From Acidobacteriaceae bacterium (GTDB lineage Bacteria; Acidobacteriota; Terriglobia; Terriglobales; Acidobacteriaceae), in contig PLHQ01000022.1 in the NCBI GenBank assembly GCA_003138975.1, positions 1 to 38,474 of the forward strand: DNA of 38,474 nucleotides, read 5' to 3'. Below are positions 18,187-27,489 of this stretch, piece after piece. The notes beneath the pieces were generated by a model, which was not told the origin of the DNA, made no database searches, and saw only the letters and a program-made list of their open reading frames with translations. Both the position numbers and the translations under genes were made by a program. Each line of letters begins with the position of its first letter. Positions within the stretch are counted from its first letter, which is position 1.

Positions 18187-19653
18187 TTATCCGCGCTTGG
18201 GGCGGAAGACGTCCGTGCTGGTGCCAAAGAAAACTTCCGCGGATTCCATCACGGTCTCCGAAAGCGTGGGATGCGGATGGATGGTCATCGCCACGTCGCC
18301 GGCCAGCGCAGCCATTTCGATGGCGAGGACGCCCTCAGCGATCAGTTCGCCAGCTCCGGCGCCTACAATGCCAACGCCCAACACGCGTTCTGTCTGCGGG
18401 TCAACGAGCAGCTTGGTCATTCCCTCCGGACGGTCGAGCGTGATAGCGCGGCCGGACGCACCCCAGGGAAATTTTGCAACTTTGATTTCGCGATTTTCTT
18501 TTTCCGCCTGAGTTTCAGTAAGACCGCACCAGGCAACTTCCGGATCGGTGAACACCACCGCCGGAATCGCATTAGGCTCGAAGGCGACCTTGTGCCCGGT
18601 GATGGATTCTGCTGCGACACGGCCTTCGTGCGAAGCCTTGTGCGCCAGCATGGGCTCGCCAACCACGTCGCCAATCGCATAGATGTACGGATCGGCGGTT
18701 TGCAGCTGCTTGTTCACTTCGATGAATCCGCGTGAGTTCACGCGTACTTGGGTGGTTTCGAGGCCAGCGATCTCGGAATTTGGCTTGCGTCCAACAGAAA
18801 CGAGCACCCGATCAAAAAGCTCTTCCCGATCTTTGCCCTGTACGGAAGCGCCTTCGAAGGTTGCGCGAATTCCAGCTCCGTCTTCTTTAAGGGAAGCAAC
18901 AGTGGTGCTCAGCAGAATCGTTTCGAACTTCTTCTCAAGACGTTTGTGCAGCGGAAGAACCAGATCACGATCCGCGCCAGGAAGTAAGCCGGGCAGCATC
19001 TCCACCACGGTGACCCGCGTCCCCAGCGCGGCATACACCGAACCAAGCTCCAGGCCAATGTATCCGCCACCAACCACCAGAAGACTGCCGGGGATATCTT
19101 CGAGATTGAGGGCGGCGGTGGAATCCATCATGCGCGGCGAATCCAACTTAAGAGCTGGAATAATGGCGGGGCGCGAGCCAGTGGCGAGAATGATGCGGTC
19201 AAAGCTGAGAACCACCTCGGCGGAATCTGTCTTGCTGATGCGTAGCGTGGTGGAATTTTCGAATGCAGCGCGGCCCTGGATGTATTCCACGTGGCGCTGC
19301 TTGGAAAGTTGCCCGAGTCCTCCAGTGAGCTTTTTCACAACGCTTTCCTTCCACGTGCGCAGCCGTGCCAGATCGATCTTCGCTGGAGGAAAGTCGACAC
19401 CCCAATTTTTCGCCTGCTGAGATTCCTCAACCAGCTTGGCGACATGCAGCAGCGCCTTCGAAGGAATGCAGCCGCGGTAGAGACATACGCCACCGGGGTT
19501 CACCTCCGGATCGATGAGAGTAACCTGCATGCCAAGATCGGCGGCGAGGAACGCGGCAGCGTATCCGCCCGGTCCGCCGCCAACCACAGCGATTCGAAGC
19601 CTCTGAGTCACTTCGGGATTTCCATTGAGTGTTTGATTGGGATGTTCGTTCAT
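18187..19653 (-). CDS. lpd: Dihydrolipoyl dehydrogenase (E3 of pyruvate dehydrogenase)
   Basis: The 488-residue flavoprotein reoxidises dihydrolipoamide on the E2 subunit, using FAD and passing electrons to NAD+. The FAD-binding Rossmann motif is [12 protein letters not shown] (23-34). The redox-active disulfide is C57/C62 in [13 protein letters not shown], a variant of the more common GGTCLNVGC. The NAD-binding motif is [19 protein letters not shown]. The C-terminal active-site dyad is H461/E466 in HPTLSE. A short N-terminal extension of about 18 residues precedes the domain. It is the third gene of the aceE-aceF-lpd unit and begins 36 bp after aceF stops. Location next to E1 and E2 argues for the pyruvate complex rather than the glycine cleavage system. 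Confidence 0.95.
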   Translation of the reverse strand: MNEHPNQTLNGNPEVTQRLRIAVVGGGPGGYAAAFLAADLGMQVTLIDPEVNPGGVCLYRGCIPSKALLHVAKLVEESQQAKNWGVDFPPAKIDLARLRTWKESVVKKLTGGLGQLSKQRHVEYIQGRAAFENSTTLRISKTDSAEVVLSFDRIILATGSRPAIIPALKLDSPRMMDSTAALNLEDIPGSLLVVGGGYIGLELGSVYAALGTRVTVVEMLPGLLPGADRDLVLPLHKRLEKKFETILLSTTVASLKEDGAGIRATFEGASVQGKDREELFDRVLVSVGRKPNSEIAGLETTQVRVNSRGFIEVNKQLQTADPYIYAIGDVVGEPMLAHKASHEGRVAAESITGHKVAFEPNAIPAVVFTDPEVAWCGLTETQAEKENREIKVAKFPWGASGRAITLDRPEGMTKLLVDPQTERVLGVGIVGAGAGELIAEGVLAIEMAALAGDVAMTIHPHPTLSETVMESAEVFFGTSTDVFRPKRG

Positions 19654-19689
19654 GAAATGACTTTCTTCTGAATTAGCTCCGCGCTGCAG

Positions 19690-21432
19690 TTATCCTTGAA
19701 CGGAAAGCAGGAAGGGCTGCTCGAAGGCTTCCGCGACCCAGCGTAGAAAACGTGCGGCGTCTGCACCATCAATCAGGCGATGATCGTAAGAGAGCGAAAG
19801 CGGCAGGATCAGCCGCGGCTCGAACTTTCCGCCGATCCATTCCGGTTCCATGCGCGAACGCGAAAGCCCGAGAATGGCGACTTCGGGATGATTCACGATC
19901 GGTGTAAACGCCGTGCCACCGATGCCGCCGAGGTTGGTGATGGTAAAAGTTCCGCCTTCCATATCGGCGACGGTAATTTTCTTGTCGCGTGCCTTCTGCG
20001 AGATTTGCGACAGCTCCACCGCCAGCTCGACGATATTTTTTTTATCCACGTCGCGGATCACTGGAACCAGCAAGCCGCGATCGGTATCCGCTGCGACGCC
20101 GATATGGATGTACTGCTTGTAGATGATTTCTTCTTGTTCCATATCGATGGTGGCGTTGAATTGCGGAAATACTTTGAGAGCTGCGGCACAGACTTTCAGA
20201 GCAATCGCGGTCACGGTCATCTTGCCGCCGGCTTGCTCGGCCTTGGGAGCGAAACGCGCACGCAAGTGCTCAAGTTCCGTGATGTCGGCGCGGTCATGCT
20301 GCGTGACGTGGGGGATCGTGTTCCAGGACTCGGCGAGGTGCTCGGCGGTCTTGCGGCGAACCCCGCGCATGGAAACGCGCTCGATTTTTCCCCACTTCGC
20401 GAAATCGGGCAGCTTGGGTGCGATGAAATGTCCGGCGCGCGGCGGAGCCTGGGCCGCACTGGCTATCGCAGTCAGTGCGGCTTTAGCATGAGCCTTCACA
20501 TCATCTTCACTGATGCGTCCGCCGGGGCCCGTGCCCTTGACTTCGTAAATATCGACGCCGAGTTCGCGAGCGAGACGGCGCGTGTGCGGAGCCGCGGGAA
20601 CGGCTTCGCGATGTTCAGTTCCGGCAACCTTGCCCAGTTGTATAGGCATGGAGAACGCCGCGGGACGTGGCATCGGTTGGTCGGGCGGTAGCGCCTGCTC
20701 TTCGGTCTTGCCCTCCGCGCGAATCGCAGCCTGGAATGCCAGCCGTGCGCCATGCTGTCCGGAGACGTGCTCGACAGGCTGGCTCTGCGGACGAGTCATC
20801 TCGGCCTGCGATGAGCCCGCACCTTGCAGGGTGAAAATCACCTGTCCAACTTTGATTTTCTCGCCTTCTTTCACTTTTACTTCATTCACAATACCGGTGA
20901 CTGACGAAGGAACCTCAACGACCGCTTTGTCGGTTTCGAGTTCCATCACTGGCTGGCCTTCGGAAACTTTGGCGCCGGGGGCGATCATCAAGCGCACGAG
21001 GTCGCCCTGCGAGATGTTTTCTCCCAGTTCCTGCAAGCGGAATTCGCTGGCGGCCGGCACGTCAGTAGATCGGGTTCGTTGCGGCGCGGGCTGAGATTCA
21101 GGTTGCTTCGACGCAGGTGGTTGCGGTTTTGCAACGTCGGCGACCGTTGGTTCGGGGCGCCGATTTTCAGTCACAACCGTGGCGGCTCCATTGTTGTCCG
21201 CGGTGAAAACCACTTGGCCAACTTTAATCTTGTCGCCCTCTTTAACCAGAATTTCCTTCACCGTTCCGCTTACTGATGAAGGCACTTCCACGACCGCCTT
21301 ATCGGTCTCTAGTTCCATCACCGCCTGGCCTTCGCTAACAGCCGCGCCAGGTGCGATCATCAAGCGCACCAAGTCGCCCTGTTCAATGTTTTCACCGAGT
21401 GCGGGGAGTTTGAATTCGATCACTGATTCCAT
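19690..21432 (-). CDS. aceF: Dihydrolipoamide acetyltransferase (E2 of pyruvate dehydrogenase)
   Basis: This 580-residue core subunit transfers acetyl groups from lipoamide to CoA. It has two lipoyl domains with lipoylated lysines K45 and K169, each in the motif ELETDKAVVEVPS, joined by Pro/Gln/Ala-rich linkers. A peripheral-subunit-binding domain follows (about 285-315, TRRLARELGVDIYEVKGTGPGGRI), then the catalytic domain ending in YDHRLIDGADAARF. There H551 and D555 are the catalytic pair. The ATG at 21432 has AAGGA directly against it. A GTG at 21423 (three codons on) has that same AAGGA at better spacing and may be the true start. It lies 36 bp after aceE and 36 bp before lpd. Confidence 0.95.
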   Translation of the reverse strand: MESVIEFKLPALGENIEQGDLVRLMIAPGAAVSEGQAVMELETDKAVVEVPSSVSGTVKEILVKEGDKIKVGQVVFTADNNGAATVVTENRRPEPTVADVAKPQPPASKQPESQPAPQRTRSTDVPAASEFRLQELGENISQGDLVRLMIAPGAKVSEGQPVMELETDKAVVEVPSSVTGIVNEVKVKEGEKIKVGQVIFTLQGAGSSQAEMTRPQSQPVEHVSGQHGARLAFQAAIRAEGKTEEQALPPDQPMPRPAAFSMPIQLGKVAGTEHREAVPAAPHTRRLARELGVDIYEVKGTGPGGRISEDDVKAHAKAALTAIASAAQAPPRAGHFIAPKLPDFAKWGKIERVSMRGVRRKTAEHLAESWNTIPHVTQHDRADITELEHLRARFAPKAEQAGGKMTVTAIALKVCAAALKVFPQFNATIDMEQEEIIYKQYIHIGVAADTDRGLLVPVIRDVDKKNIVELAVELSQISQKARDKKITVADMEGGTFTITNLGGIGGTAFTPIVNHPEVAILGLSRSRMEPEWIGGKFEPRLILPLSLSYDHRLIDGADAARFLRWVAEAFEQPFLLSVQG

Positions 21433-21468
21433 TCCTTAATTTTGTCGACGGTGTTTGCAACTCGACAT

Positions 21469-24147
21469 TTAACTCGTGGCCGGGTTCAGTTTTTCGGAAT
21501 TGATGCCCAGGTCATGAATCGCCTTCTTCATGACGTCCAGCCCGATTTTCTTTTCCCGCGCCAGCGCGCCCAGCGTGGCCAGCACAATGTGTTTCGCATC
21601 TACTTCGAAGAAATCGCGCAGCGCTGCCCGGCTCTCACTGCGGCCAAAACCATCGGTTCCGAGCGAGACTAGTTGTCCCGGCACCCACTTCGCCAAAGAT
21701 TCCGGCAGCACCTTCATGTAATCAGATGCGGCAATGAACGGTCCGGGCGCATCTTTCAAAGTCTGAGTAACGAATGGAACTTTCGCCGAGTCGCCGGGGT
21801 GCAACATGTTCCAGCGCTCGCAGTCGTTGGCATCGCGATAAAGTTCCTTGTAGCTGGTCACGCTCCACACATCCGCCGCCACGCCATATTTTTCTTTGAG
21901 GATGGTTTGCGACTTCAACACCTCGTACATAATGGTTCCGCTGCCCAGTAGTTGAGCGCGCAGCTTGGCGCCGGGCGCGTCCGCCGCCTTGAAGCGGTAG
22001 AGCCCGCGCAGCACGCCTTCGCGGACGTTCCCATCCTTCGGCATCTCAGGCATGGGAAGCGGTTGGTTGGTCACAGTGAGGTAATAGAAAATCGATTCCT
22101 GGTCCACGTACATGCGCTTGATGCCATCCTGAATGATGATGGCAATTTCATAGGCAAATGCAGGATCGTAAGCCAACAAGTTGGGAACGGGCAGGGCGAG
22201 AACGTGGCTGTGGCCGTCTTGATGCTGCAAACCTTCGCCGGCTAGCGTGGTTCGCCCTGCTGTGCCTCCGACAAGAAATCCGCGGCAGCGCATATCGGCC
22301 GCAGCCCAGATCAGATCGCCGATGCGCTGGAAACCGAACATTGAGTAATAAATGAAGAAGGGAATCGTGTTGATACCGTGGTTCGCATAGGCCGTGCCGG
22401 CGGCGATGAATGAGCACATCGACCCGGCTTCGGTAATTCCTTCCTCCAGAATCTGTCCGTTCTTGGCTTCCTTGTAATAAAGAAGCGTGTCCATATCAAC
22501 CGGCTCATACAACTGCCCCACGCTGGAGTAGATGCCGACTTGGCGAAACAAAGCTTCCATGCCAAAGGTGCGAGCTTCGTCGGGAATAATCGGCACGATC
22601 AGTTTGCCCACCTCTGGATCGCGCAGCAGTTTCCCCAGCAGCCGCACGAAAACCATAGTGGTGGAGGCTTCCCGTCCTTCAGTGCCTTTGTAGAATTCTT
22701 CGAAGTACGATTCGGGCACCGGCTTCAGCGGCGTGGCGCGAACTTTACGCGTCGGCATATAACCGCCGAGCTGTTGCCGCCGCGCCTGCATGTATTTGAT
22801 CTCGGCGCTGTCATCGGAGGGCCGGTAGAATGGCGCATTCTGCAGTTGGTCGTCGGGAATCGGAATTCCAAAACGCGAGCGGAACATCTCCAGCTCTTCT
22901 TCATTCAGCTTCTTTTGCTGGTGCGTGATGTTCTTGCCTTCGCCCGCTTCGCCCAGGCCGTAGCCTTTTATGGTCTTGGCCAGAATAATCGTCGGAGATC
23001 CGGCGTGGTCCACCGCCGCCCGGTATGCGGCATGCACCTTGATCGGATCGTGCCCGCCGAGCCGCATCCGCGCTAATTGCTCGTCGGAAAGATGCTCCAC
23101 CATTTTCAGAAGCCGCGGATCTGTGCCGAACAAATTCTGGCGGAAATAGGCTCCGCTCTCCACAAAATATTTCTGATACTGGCCGTCGCTGATTTCTCCT
23201 AGACGCCTCACCAGCAGTCCATCGCGGTCAGCGCGAATCAGGCTGTCCCAATCCGAGCCCCAAATGCATTTGATGACGTTCCATCCCGCGCCGCGGAAGA
23301 TGGCCTCGAGCTCCTGAATGATTTTTCCATTACCGCGTACGGGTCCATCGAGGCGCTGCAGGTTGCAGTTCACCACGAAAATCAGGTTATCCAGATTTTC
23401 GCGTGAAGCCAGCGTGATCGAGCCGAGCGCTTCCGGTTCGTCCATTTCGCCGTCGCCCAAGAATGCCCACACCTTGCCCCCGGTCGACTGCTTCAGCCCA
23501 CGATTCTCCAGGTAGCGGATAAAGCGCGCGTGGTAGATCGCCTGGATCGGTCCTAATCCCATCGAGACCGTGGGAAACTCCCAGAAATTTGGCATGAGCC
23601 ACGGGTGCGGATACGAACTCAACCCGCCGCCCGGCTTCAGTTCACGGCGGAAGTTTTCCAGCTTTTCTTTCGGGATACGCCCTTCAAGATAGGCGCGAGC
23701 GTAAATACCGGGCGCGGCGTGGCCCTGAAAATAAACGAAGTCGCGATCGCCGCTTTCAGTTTGGGCCTGGAAAAAATGATTGAAAGCAACTTCGTACAAA
23801 GTTGCTGCCGAAGCGAACGTCGAGATGTGACCGCCAATCCCTTCCTGGATTTTGTTGGCACGTACCACCATGGCCAAAGCGTTCCAGCGCACCAGGCTCT
23901 TGATGCGCCGTTCCATCTCCTGACTGCCGGGGAACGGCGCTTGTTGCTGGGATGGAATCGTATTCTGGTAAGGGGTGGTCGCTGAAAAGGGAAGATTCAC
24001 TCCAGCGGCGCGCCGCGCGTGCAGTGCCAGTTGTTGCAGCAGTCGTCCCGCGCGCACGGGACCACCCTTGGACAACACATAGTCCAGCGAGTCAACCCAC
24101 TCTCGTGTTTCCAATACCTCTTGACCGTCAGTTTCCGTCTGAGCCAC
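21469..24147 (-). CDS. aceE: Pyruvate dehydrogenase E1 component, homodimeric type
   Basis: The 892-residue thiamine-diphosphate enzyme decarboxylates pyruvate and acetylates the lipoamide of E2. Its length matches the AceE (homodimeric) class, not the alpha/beta type. The ThDP/Mg motif GDGEMDEPEA through NLIFVVNCNLQRLDG is intact (about residues 232-268). The segment GQGHAAPG-like reads YFQGHAAPGIYARAYLEGRI. The start is a GTG at 24147 with GGAGAGA 6 nt upstream, which decides the start. It is the first gene of the operon aceE-aceF-lpd-mscS. The divergent Bcp gene begins 167 bp away, so the promoter lies in that short gap. No regulator of the PdhR type is adjacent. Confidence 0.95.
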   Translation of the reverse strand: MAQTETDGQEVLETREWVDSLDYVLSKGGPVRAGRLLQQLALHARRAAGVNLPFSATTPYQNTIPSQQQAPFPGSQEMERRIKSLVRWNALAMVVRANKIQEGIGGHISTFASAATLYEVAFNHFFQAQTESGDRDFVYFQGHAAPGIYARAYLEGRIPKEKLENFRRELKPGGGLSSYPHPWLMPNFWEFPTVSMGLGPIQAIYHARFIRYLENRGLKQSTGGKVWAFLGDGEMDEPEALGSITLASRENLDNLIFVVNCNLQRLDGPVRGNGKIIQELEAIFRGAGWNVIKCIWGSDWDSLIRADRDGLLVRRLGEISDGQYQKYFVESGAYFRQNLFGTDPRLLKMVEHLSDEQLARMRLGGHDPIKVHAAYRAAVDHAGSPTIILAKTIKGYGLGEAGEGKNITHQQKKLNEEELEMFRSRFGIPIPDDQLQNAPFYRPSDDSAEIKYMQARRQQLGGYMPTRKVRATPLKPVPESYFEEFYKGTEGREASTTMVFVRLLGKLLRDPEVGKLIVPIIPDEARTFGMEALFRQVGIYSSVGQLYEPVDMDTLLYYKEAKNGQILEEGITEAGSMCSFIAAGTAYANHGINTIPFFIYYSMFGFQRIGDLIWAAADMRCRGFLVGGTAGRTTLAGEGLQHQDGHSHVLALPVPNLLAYDPAFAYEIAIIIQDGIKRMYVDQESIFYYLTVTNQPLPMPEMPKDGNVREGVLRGLYRFKAADAPGAKLRAQLLGSGTIMYEVLKSQTILKEKYGVAADVWSVTSYKELYRDANDCERWNMLHPGDSAKVPFVTQTLKDAPGPFIAASDYMKVLPESLAKWVPGQLVSLGTDGFGRSESRAALRDFFEVDAKHIVLATLGALAREKKIGLDVMKKAIHDLGINSEKLNPATS

Positions 24148-24314
24148 GTCTGATCTCTCCGTCTGATTATGCCGAATTACTCATGATATTCAATTATGCG
24201 GAATCTTGCTGGGCGAAGGTTGATGGCGAAACGTTCTACAATGCTGAACGTCAGGATGAATGTAGGAGCCAGCGTTTCCCGAGTTTCAATGCAAGCTGCC
24301 TTCGGAGGCCCTCA

Positions 24315-24857
24315 ATGGTGAAGATTGTGCTGCTCGTGCTGCTCGTTGTAGTCGTTATATTCCTTGTTCCGCGCCTGTTATCCAGTTCGCGCGCCGCTAC
24401 TCCCGCACCGGGAAGCACTGCGCCCGACTTCACATTGGCCTCGCAGGAAGGTACTTCCGTCAGCCTGAAGGATTATCGCGGGAAATGGGTGGTCCTCTAT
24501 TTTTATCCCAAGGATCAGACTCCCGGCTGTACGCGCGAGGCCCACAACTTTCAGATGGATCAGTCCAAGTATAATCAGCGCAACTCCGTGGTTTTGGGTG
24601 TAAGCGTGGATAGCGTGGACTCGCACAAGAAGTTCTGCGCGAAAGAAGGTTTGAATTTCAAGCTGTTAGCAGACAGCGATGGCACAGTGAGCAAGGAGTA
24701 CGGCTCGCTCACCAATCTGGGGGTAGCAAAGTTTGCCGCGCGGCATACGTTCCTGATCGATCCTGCCGGCAAGGTTGCAAGAGCATATACCAACGTTGAC
24801 CCCGGCCGGCACAGTGACGATGTTTTGGCTGCGCTTGATCAGTTGCAGAAGGAATAG
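24315..24857 (+). CDS. Membrane-anchored peroxiredoxin, Bcp/PrxQ type (1-Cys form)
   Basis: The 180-residue protein begins with an uncleaved-looking membrane helix (4-20, IVLLVLLVVVVIFLVPR), then a thioredoxin-fold peroxiredoxin domain from about residue 36. The peroxidatic cysteine is C72 in YPKDQTPGCTREAH. The residue five on, where many Bcp proteins carry the resolving cysteine, is H77, so it should work as a 1-Cys enzyme or use another thiol. These proteins reduce peroxides with thioredoxin or similar donors. The helix would place the domain in the periplasm. I chose the ATG at 24315, with GGAGG upstream, over a much longer in-frame frame from 23952 that overlaps aceE on the other strand. 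It is divergent from aceE. Confidence 0.85.
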   Translation: MVKIVLLVLLVVVVIFLVPRLLSSSRAATPAPGSTAPDFTLASQEGTSVSLKDYRGKWVVLYFYPKDQTPGCTREAHNFQMDQSKYNQRNSVVLGVSVDSVDSHKKFCAKEGLNFKLLADSDGTVSKEYGSLTNLGVAKFAARHTFLIDPAGKVARAYTNVDPGRHSDDVLAALDQLQKE

Positions 24858-24960
24858 TTGTGTCTGTCCTTCATCCTTGCGGATGGCAAGAGCCTTAAGT
24901 TTTGAGCTAAGAGACCCCCCGGCCGCTTTGGTGTCACTCGTCGCAGCGTAAACTATTGAA

Positions 24961-26343
24961 ATGGCAACAGCGGCGCGGCAACCGGAGGTGAGGCCTTCCA
25001 GGGACCGGCATGACTACTGCTTTCCGCCCGGCTTTCAGCGCAATCTTTTATGGGTTGCGTTCCGCAAGCTCCGTCCAGCAAATCCCATCCTTCTCTTTCA
25101 ACACCTGGCCGAGACTTATGGAGATATCGCACACTACAAGATCGGTCCTCACCACATTGTTTTTCTGAACCATCCTGAGTACATCCGGGAGGTGCTGGTA
25201 GTGCAAAACGACAACTTCATCAAAGAACGCACGGTGCAGCGCACCAGGATGTTGCTTGGCGAAGGCATGATCACTAGTGAAGGGGCGGTGCACCGCGCCC
25301 AGCGACTGGCCGCGCAACCTGCATTCCACCGGCAACGCATTGGCGAATATGCCGCCATCATGGTGGAAGAGGCGGGGCGCATCCGTGATTCGTGGCGTGC
25401 GGGTGAACGGCGCGATATCGCCGCCGATATGATGCATTTGACTCTCAATGTGGTGGCGCGCACCCTGTTCGCAACTGACTTGCGCGAGGAAGTTTATGAG
25501 CTTGCGGCGGCGATCAACCGCATCATGGGTCTCTACAATTTTCTGGTGATGCTGCCCGCAGCGGAATGGCTGGTGCACCTGCGTCCTCCGGGTTTGGCCG
25601 CATTCGTGAGAGCGCGCAAACGAATCGACGCCGTGGTCTATCGGATGATCGAGGCGCACCAGCGAAGCGGTCTCGATCGGGGAAGCCTGCTGGATCTCAT
25701 GCTCGCGGCCTCGCCCGCAAACGACGAGGCGTCGCGACAGTCTTTGCGGGATCAGGTCATCACCGTCTTTCTCGCAGGCTACGAGACCGTTGCTAATGCG
25801 CTGTCGTGGACGTGGTATCTTCTCTCGCAGAATCCCGACAGCGAGGCTAAGTTTCACAATGAGGTCGACGAAGTACTTGAGGGCAGGCTTTCTGTTGCCG
25901 AGGATGTTCCGTGCCTGCGTTACACCGAAAACGTTATGGCGGAGTCGCTGCGACTGTATCCGCCGGCGTGGGCGATGGGCCGCTATGCCCGCAACGACTT
26001 CGCTCTCGGCGACTATTTTCTTCCGGCGCGAACTACCGTGCTGATCAGCCAGTTCGTCACCCACCGCGACCCGCGGTATTTTCCCGATCCTCTGCGCTTC
26101 GATCCCGATCGGTTCACTGCGGAAGGCAAAGCCAAGCGTACGAAATTCACCTACTTCCCGTTTGGTGCGGGCGTACGGCAATGCATCGGGGAATCGTTTG
26201 CCTGGATGGAAGGCGTGCTGATTCTGGCCACGCTGGCGCAGAAATGGAAACTACGATTGGTTCCGGGTCATCGCGTTGAGCCGCAGCCACTCATTACGCT
26301 CCGTCCGAAATGTGGCATGCTCATGCGAATCGAACCGCGTTGA
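24961..26343 (+). CDS. Cytochrome P450
   Basis: The 460-residue haem monooxygenase has the full set of motifs. The I-helix oxygen-activation motif is AGYET (272-276), the K-helix ExxR is E328-R331 in ESLRLYPP, and the haem-binding loop is FPFGAGVRQCIG with the axial thiolate C408. There is no N-terminal membrane anchor, so it should be soluble and depend on separate redox partners. No ferredoxin or reductase gene lies nearby. The sequence style (LRLYPPAWAMGR, FLAGYET) is that of bacterial P450s related to the CYP102/CYP110/CYP4-like fatty-acid and terpenoid hydroxylases. The substrate cannot be told. It ends 6 bp from the convergent serine hydrolase gene. Confidence 0.92.
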   Translation: MATAARQPEVRPSRDRHDYCFPPGFQRNLLWVAFRKLRPANPILLFQHLAETYGDIAHYKIGPHHIVFLNHPEYIREVLVVQNDNFIKERTVQRTRMLLGEGMITSEGAVHRAQRLAAQPAFHRQRIGEYAAIMVEEAGRIRDSWRAGERRDIAADMMHLTLNVVARTLFATDLREEVYELAAAINRIMGLYNFLVMLPAAEWLVHLRPPGLAAFVRARKRIDAVVYRMIEAHQRSGLDRGSLLDLMLAASPANDEASRQSLRDQVITVFLAGYETVANALSWTWYLLSQNPDSEAKFHNEVDEVLEGRLSVAEDVPCLRYTENVMAESLRLYPPAWAMGRYARNDFALGDYFLPARTTVLISQFVTHRDPRYFPDPLRFDPDRFTAEGKAKRTKFTYFPFGAGVRQCIGESFAWMEGVLILATLAQKWKLRLVPGHRVEPQPLITLRPKCGMLMRIEPR

Positions 26344-26349
26344 GATGGT

Positions 26350-27468
26350 TCATTTTTGTTCCGTTGGTTTTTTCGCATCCGTCAGGTACATATCCGCGAT
26401 GTGCTCGGCGATCTTGCCTGGCTTAGCCTCCGCCAGATTCGTCAACACGACGACCGTCAACTGATCGTCCACATAGCGAGCGATGGTGGTCTTGAATCCC
26501 TGCCACGCGCCATCGTGGCTGATCACGCGGTGTCCCTGCCTCTCGCCGATGAACCAGCCAAAGCCGTAACCGTCTTTGTTTGATTGGCCGTTCTTCAATT
26601 TCGCGGGTGTCCACATCTGGTTGAGGCTCGAGCGCTTCAGGAGTTTCTCGGTGTATAACGCCGCGTCCCAGTTCGACAGATCGAGAATAGAAAAGTAAAG
26701 GCTCCCATCGGCCGTTGTGTTGACCATCGGCGCGACCCAGTCCTGATTTTTCAGATCACCCTTCGCCAGTCGGTACCCGGAGGCGCGATTGGGAACGATA
26801 TCGGCTTCGCTGATGATTCGCGTCGTCTGCATTCCAAGCGGCTGGAAAATTCGCTGCTGCAGAAAGTCACCGTAGAATTCTCCAGTGACGCGGTGAATCA
26901 AAATTCCCAGCGTCAGGAATCCCAGATTACTGTATTCCCACTTCGTGCCGGGAGGGTATGCCAGCGGAATGCCCTCCACCAGCTTCAGTAGTTCGGCTTC
27001 CGTCCAATCTTTGCGAAAATCGAACTTCTCGGGATAGTCGCCGAAGCCGGCAGTGTGGCTCAGCAACTCCCTTACCGTCACTTCTTTCCAGCTGGCCGGA
27101 GCGTCCGCGAAATATTTTGTAAGCGGATCGTCAAGACCCACCTTGTCCTCCTCGACCAGCATCATTACTGCGGTCGCGGTGAATTGCTTGCCCACTGATC
27201 CCGACTGGAATACGGTTTCGGGCTTTACCGGGACTTGCAGTTCAACGTTGGCCAGGCCGAAGCCTTCGGCCCGCACGATCTTTCCGCTGCGGGAAACCAG
27301 AAGGGCCAGACCGGGTATGTGCTGCCGTTGCATTTCCTCGCGCACATAACTTTCAGCGGCGCCCCGACTCGCTTCGGTTTGAGCGCTTAGGATTGGAAGG
27401 AGGAAAGAAACCAACGCCATCGCGGCGAGCCCAGGAAGGACGAGAGAATACTGGCTGCGGAGATTCAT
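26350..27468 (-). CDS. Secreted serine hydrolase, beta-lactamase class C/esterase family
   Basis: The 372-residue protein has an N-terminal signal peptide (about 1-30, ending LSAQ). The penicillin-binding-like fold carries the nucleophile motif S91-V-G-K94, the second motif Y179-S-N181, and a third motif HDG in [12 protein letters not shown] in place of KTG. This pattern fits class C beta-lactamase-like esterases and D-aminopeptidase relatives; true AmpC activity cannot be concluded. The ATG at 27468 has AAGGTG 5 nt upstream. It starts 21 bp after the histidine kinase gene stops and so is probably the third gene of the regulator-kinase-hydrolase unit. That suggests a role in envelope response or that its expression follows the two-component system. 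Confidence 0.87.
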   Translation of the reverse strand: MNLRSQYSLVLPGLAAMALVSFLLPILSAQTEASRGAAESYVREEMQRQHIPGLALLVSRSGKIVRAEGFGLANVELQVPVKPETVFQSGSVGKQFTATAVMMLVEEDKVGLDDPLTKYFADAPASWKEVTVRELLSHTAGFGDYPEKFDFRKDWTEAELLKLVEGIPLAYPPGTKWEYSNLGFLTLGILIHRVTGEFYGDFLQQRIFQPLGMQTTRIISEADIVPNRASGYRLAKGDLKNQDWVAPMVNTTADGSLYFSILDLSNWDAALYTEKLLKRSSLNQMWTPAKLKNGQSNKDGYGFGWFIGERQGHRVISHDGAWQGFKTTIARYVDDQLTVVVLTNLAEAKPGKIAEHIADMYLTDAKKPTEQK

Positions 27469-27489
27469 TCACACCTTTCTGTTTCTCAA

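Noticed and set aside
25048-26181. 377-aa minus-strand frame opposite the P450
   Set aside because: The P450 has all its motifs on the plus strand; the antisense frame has no family character.
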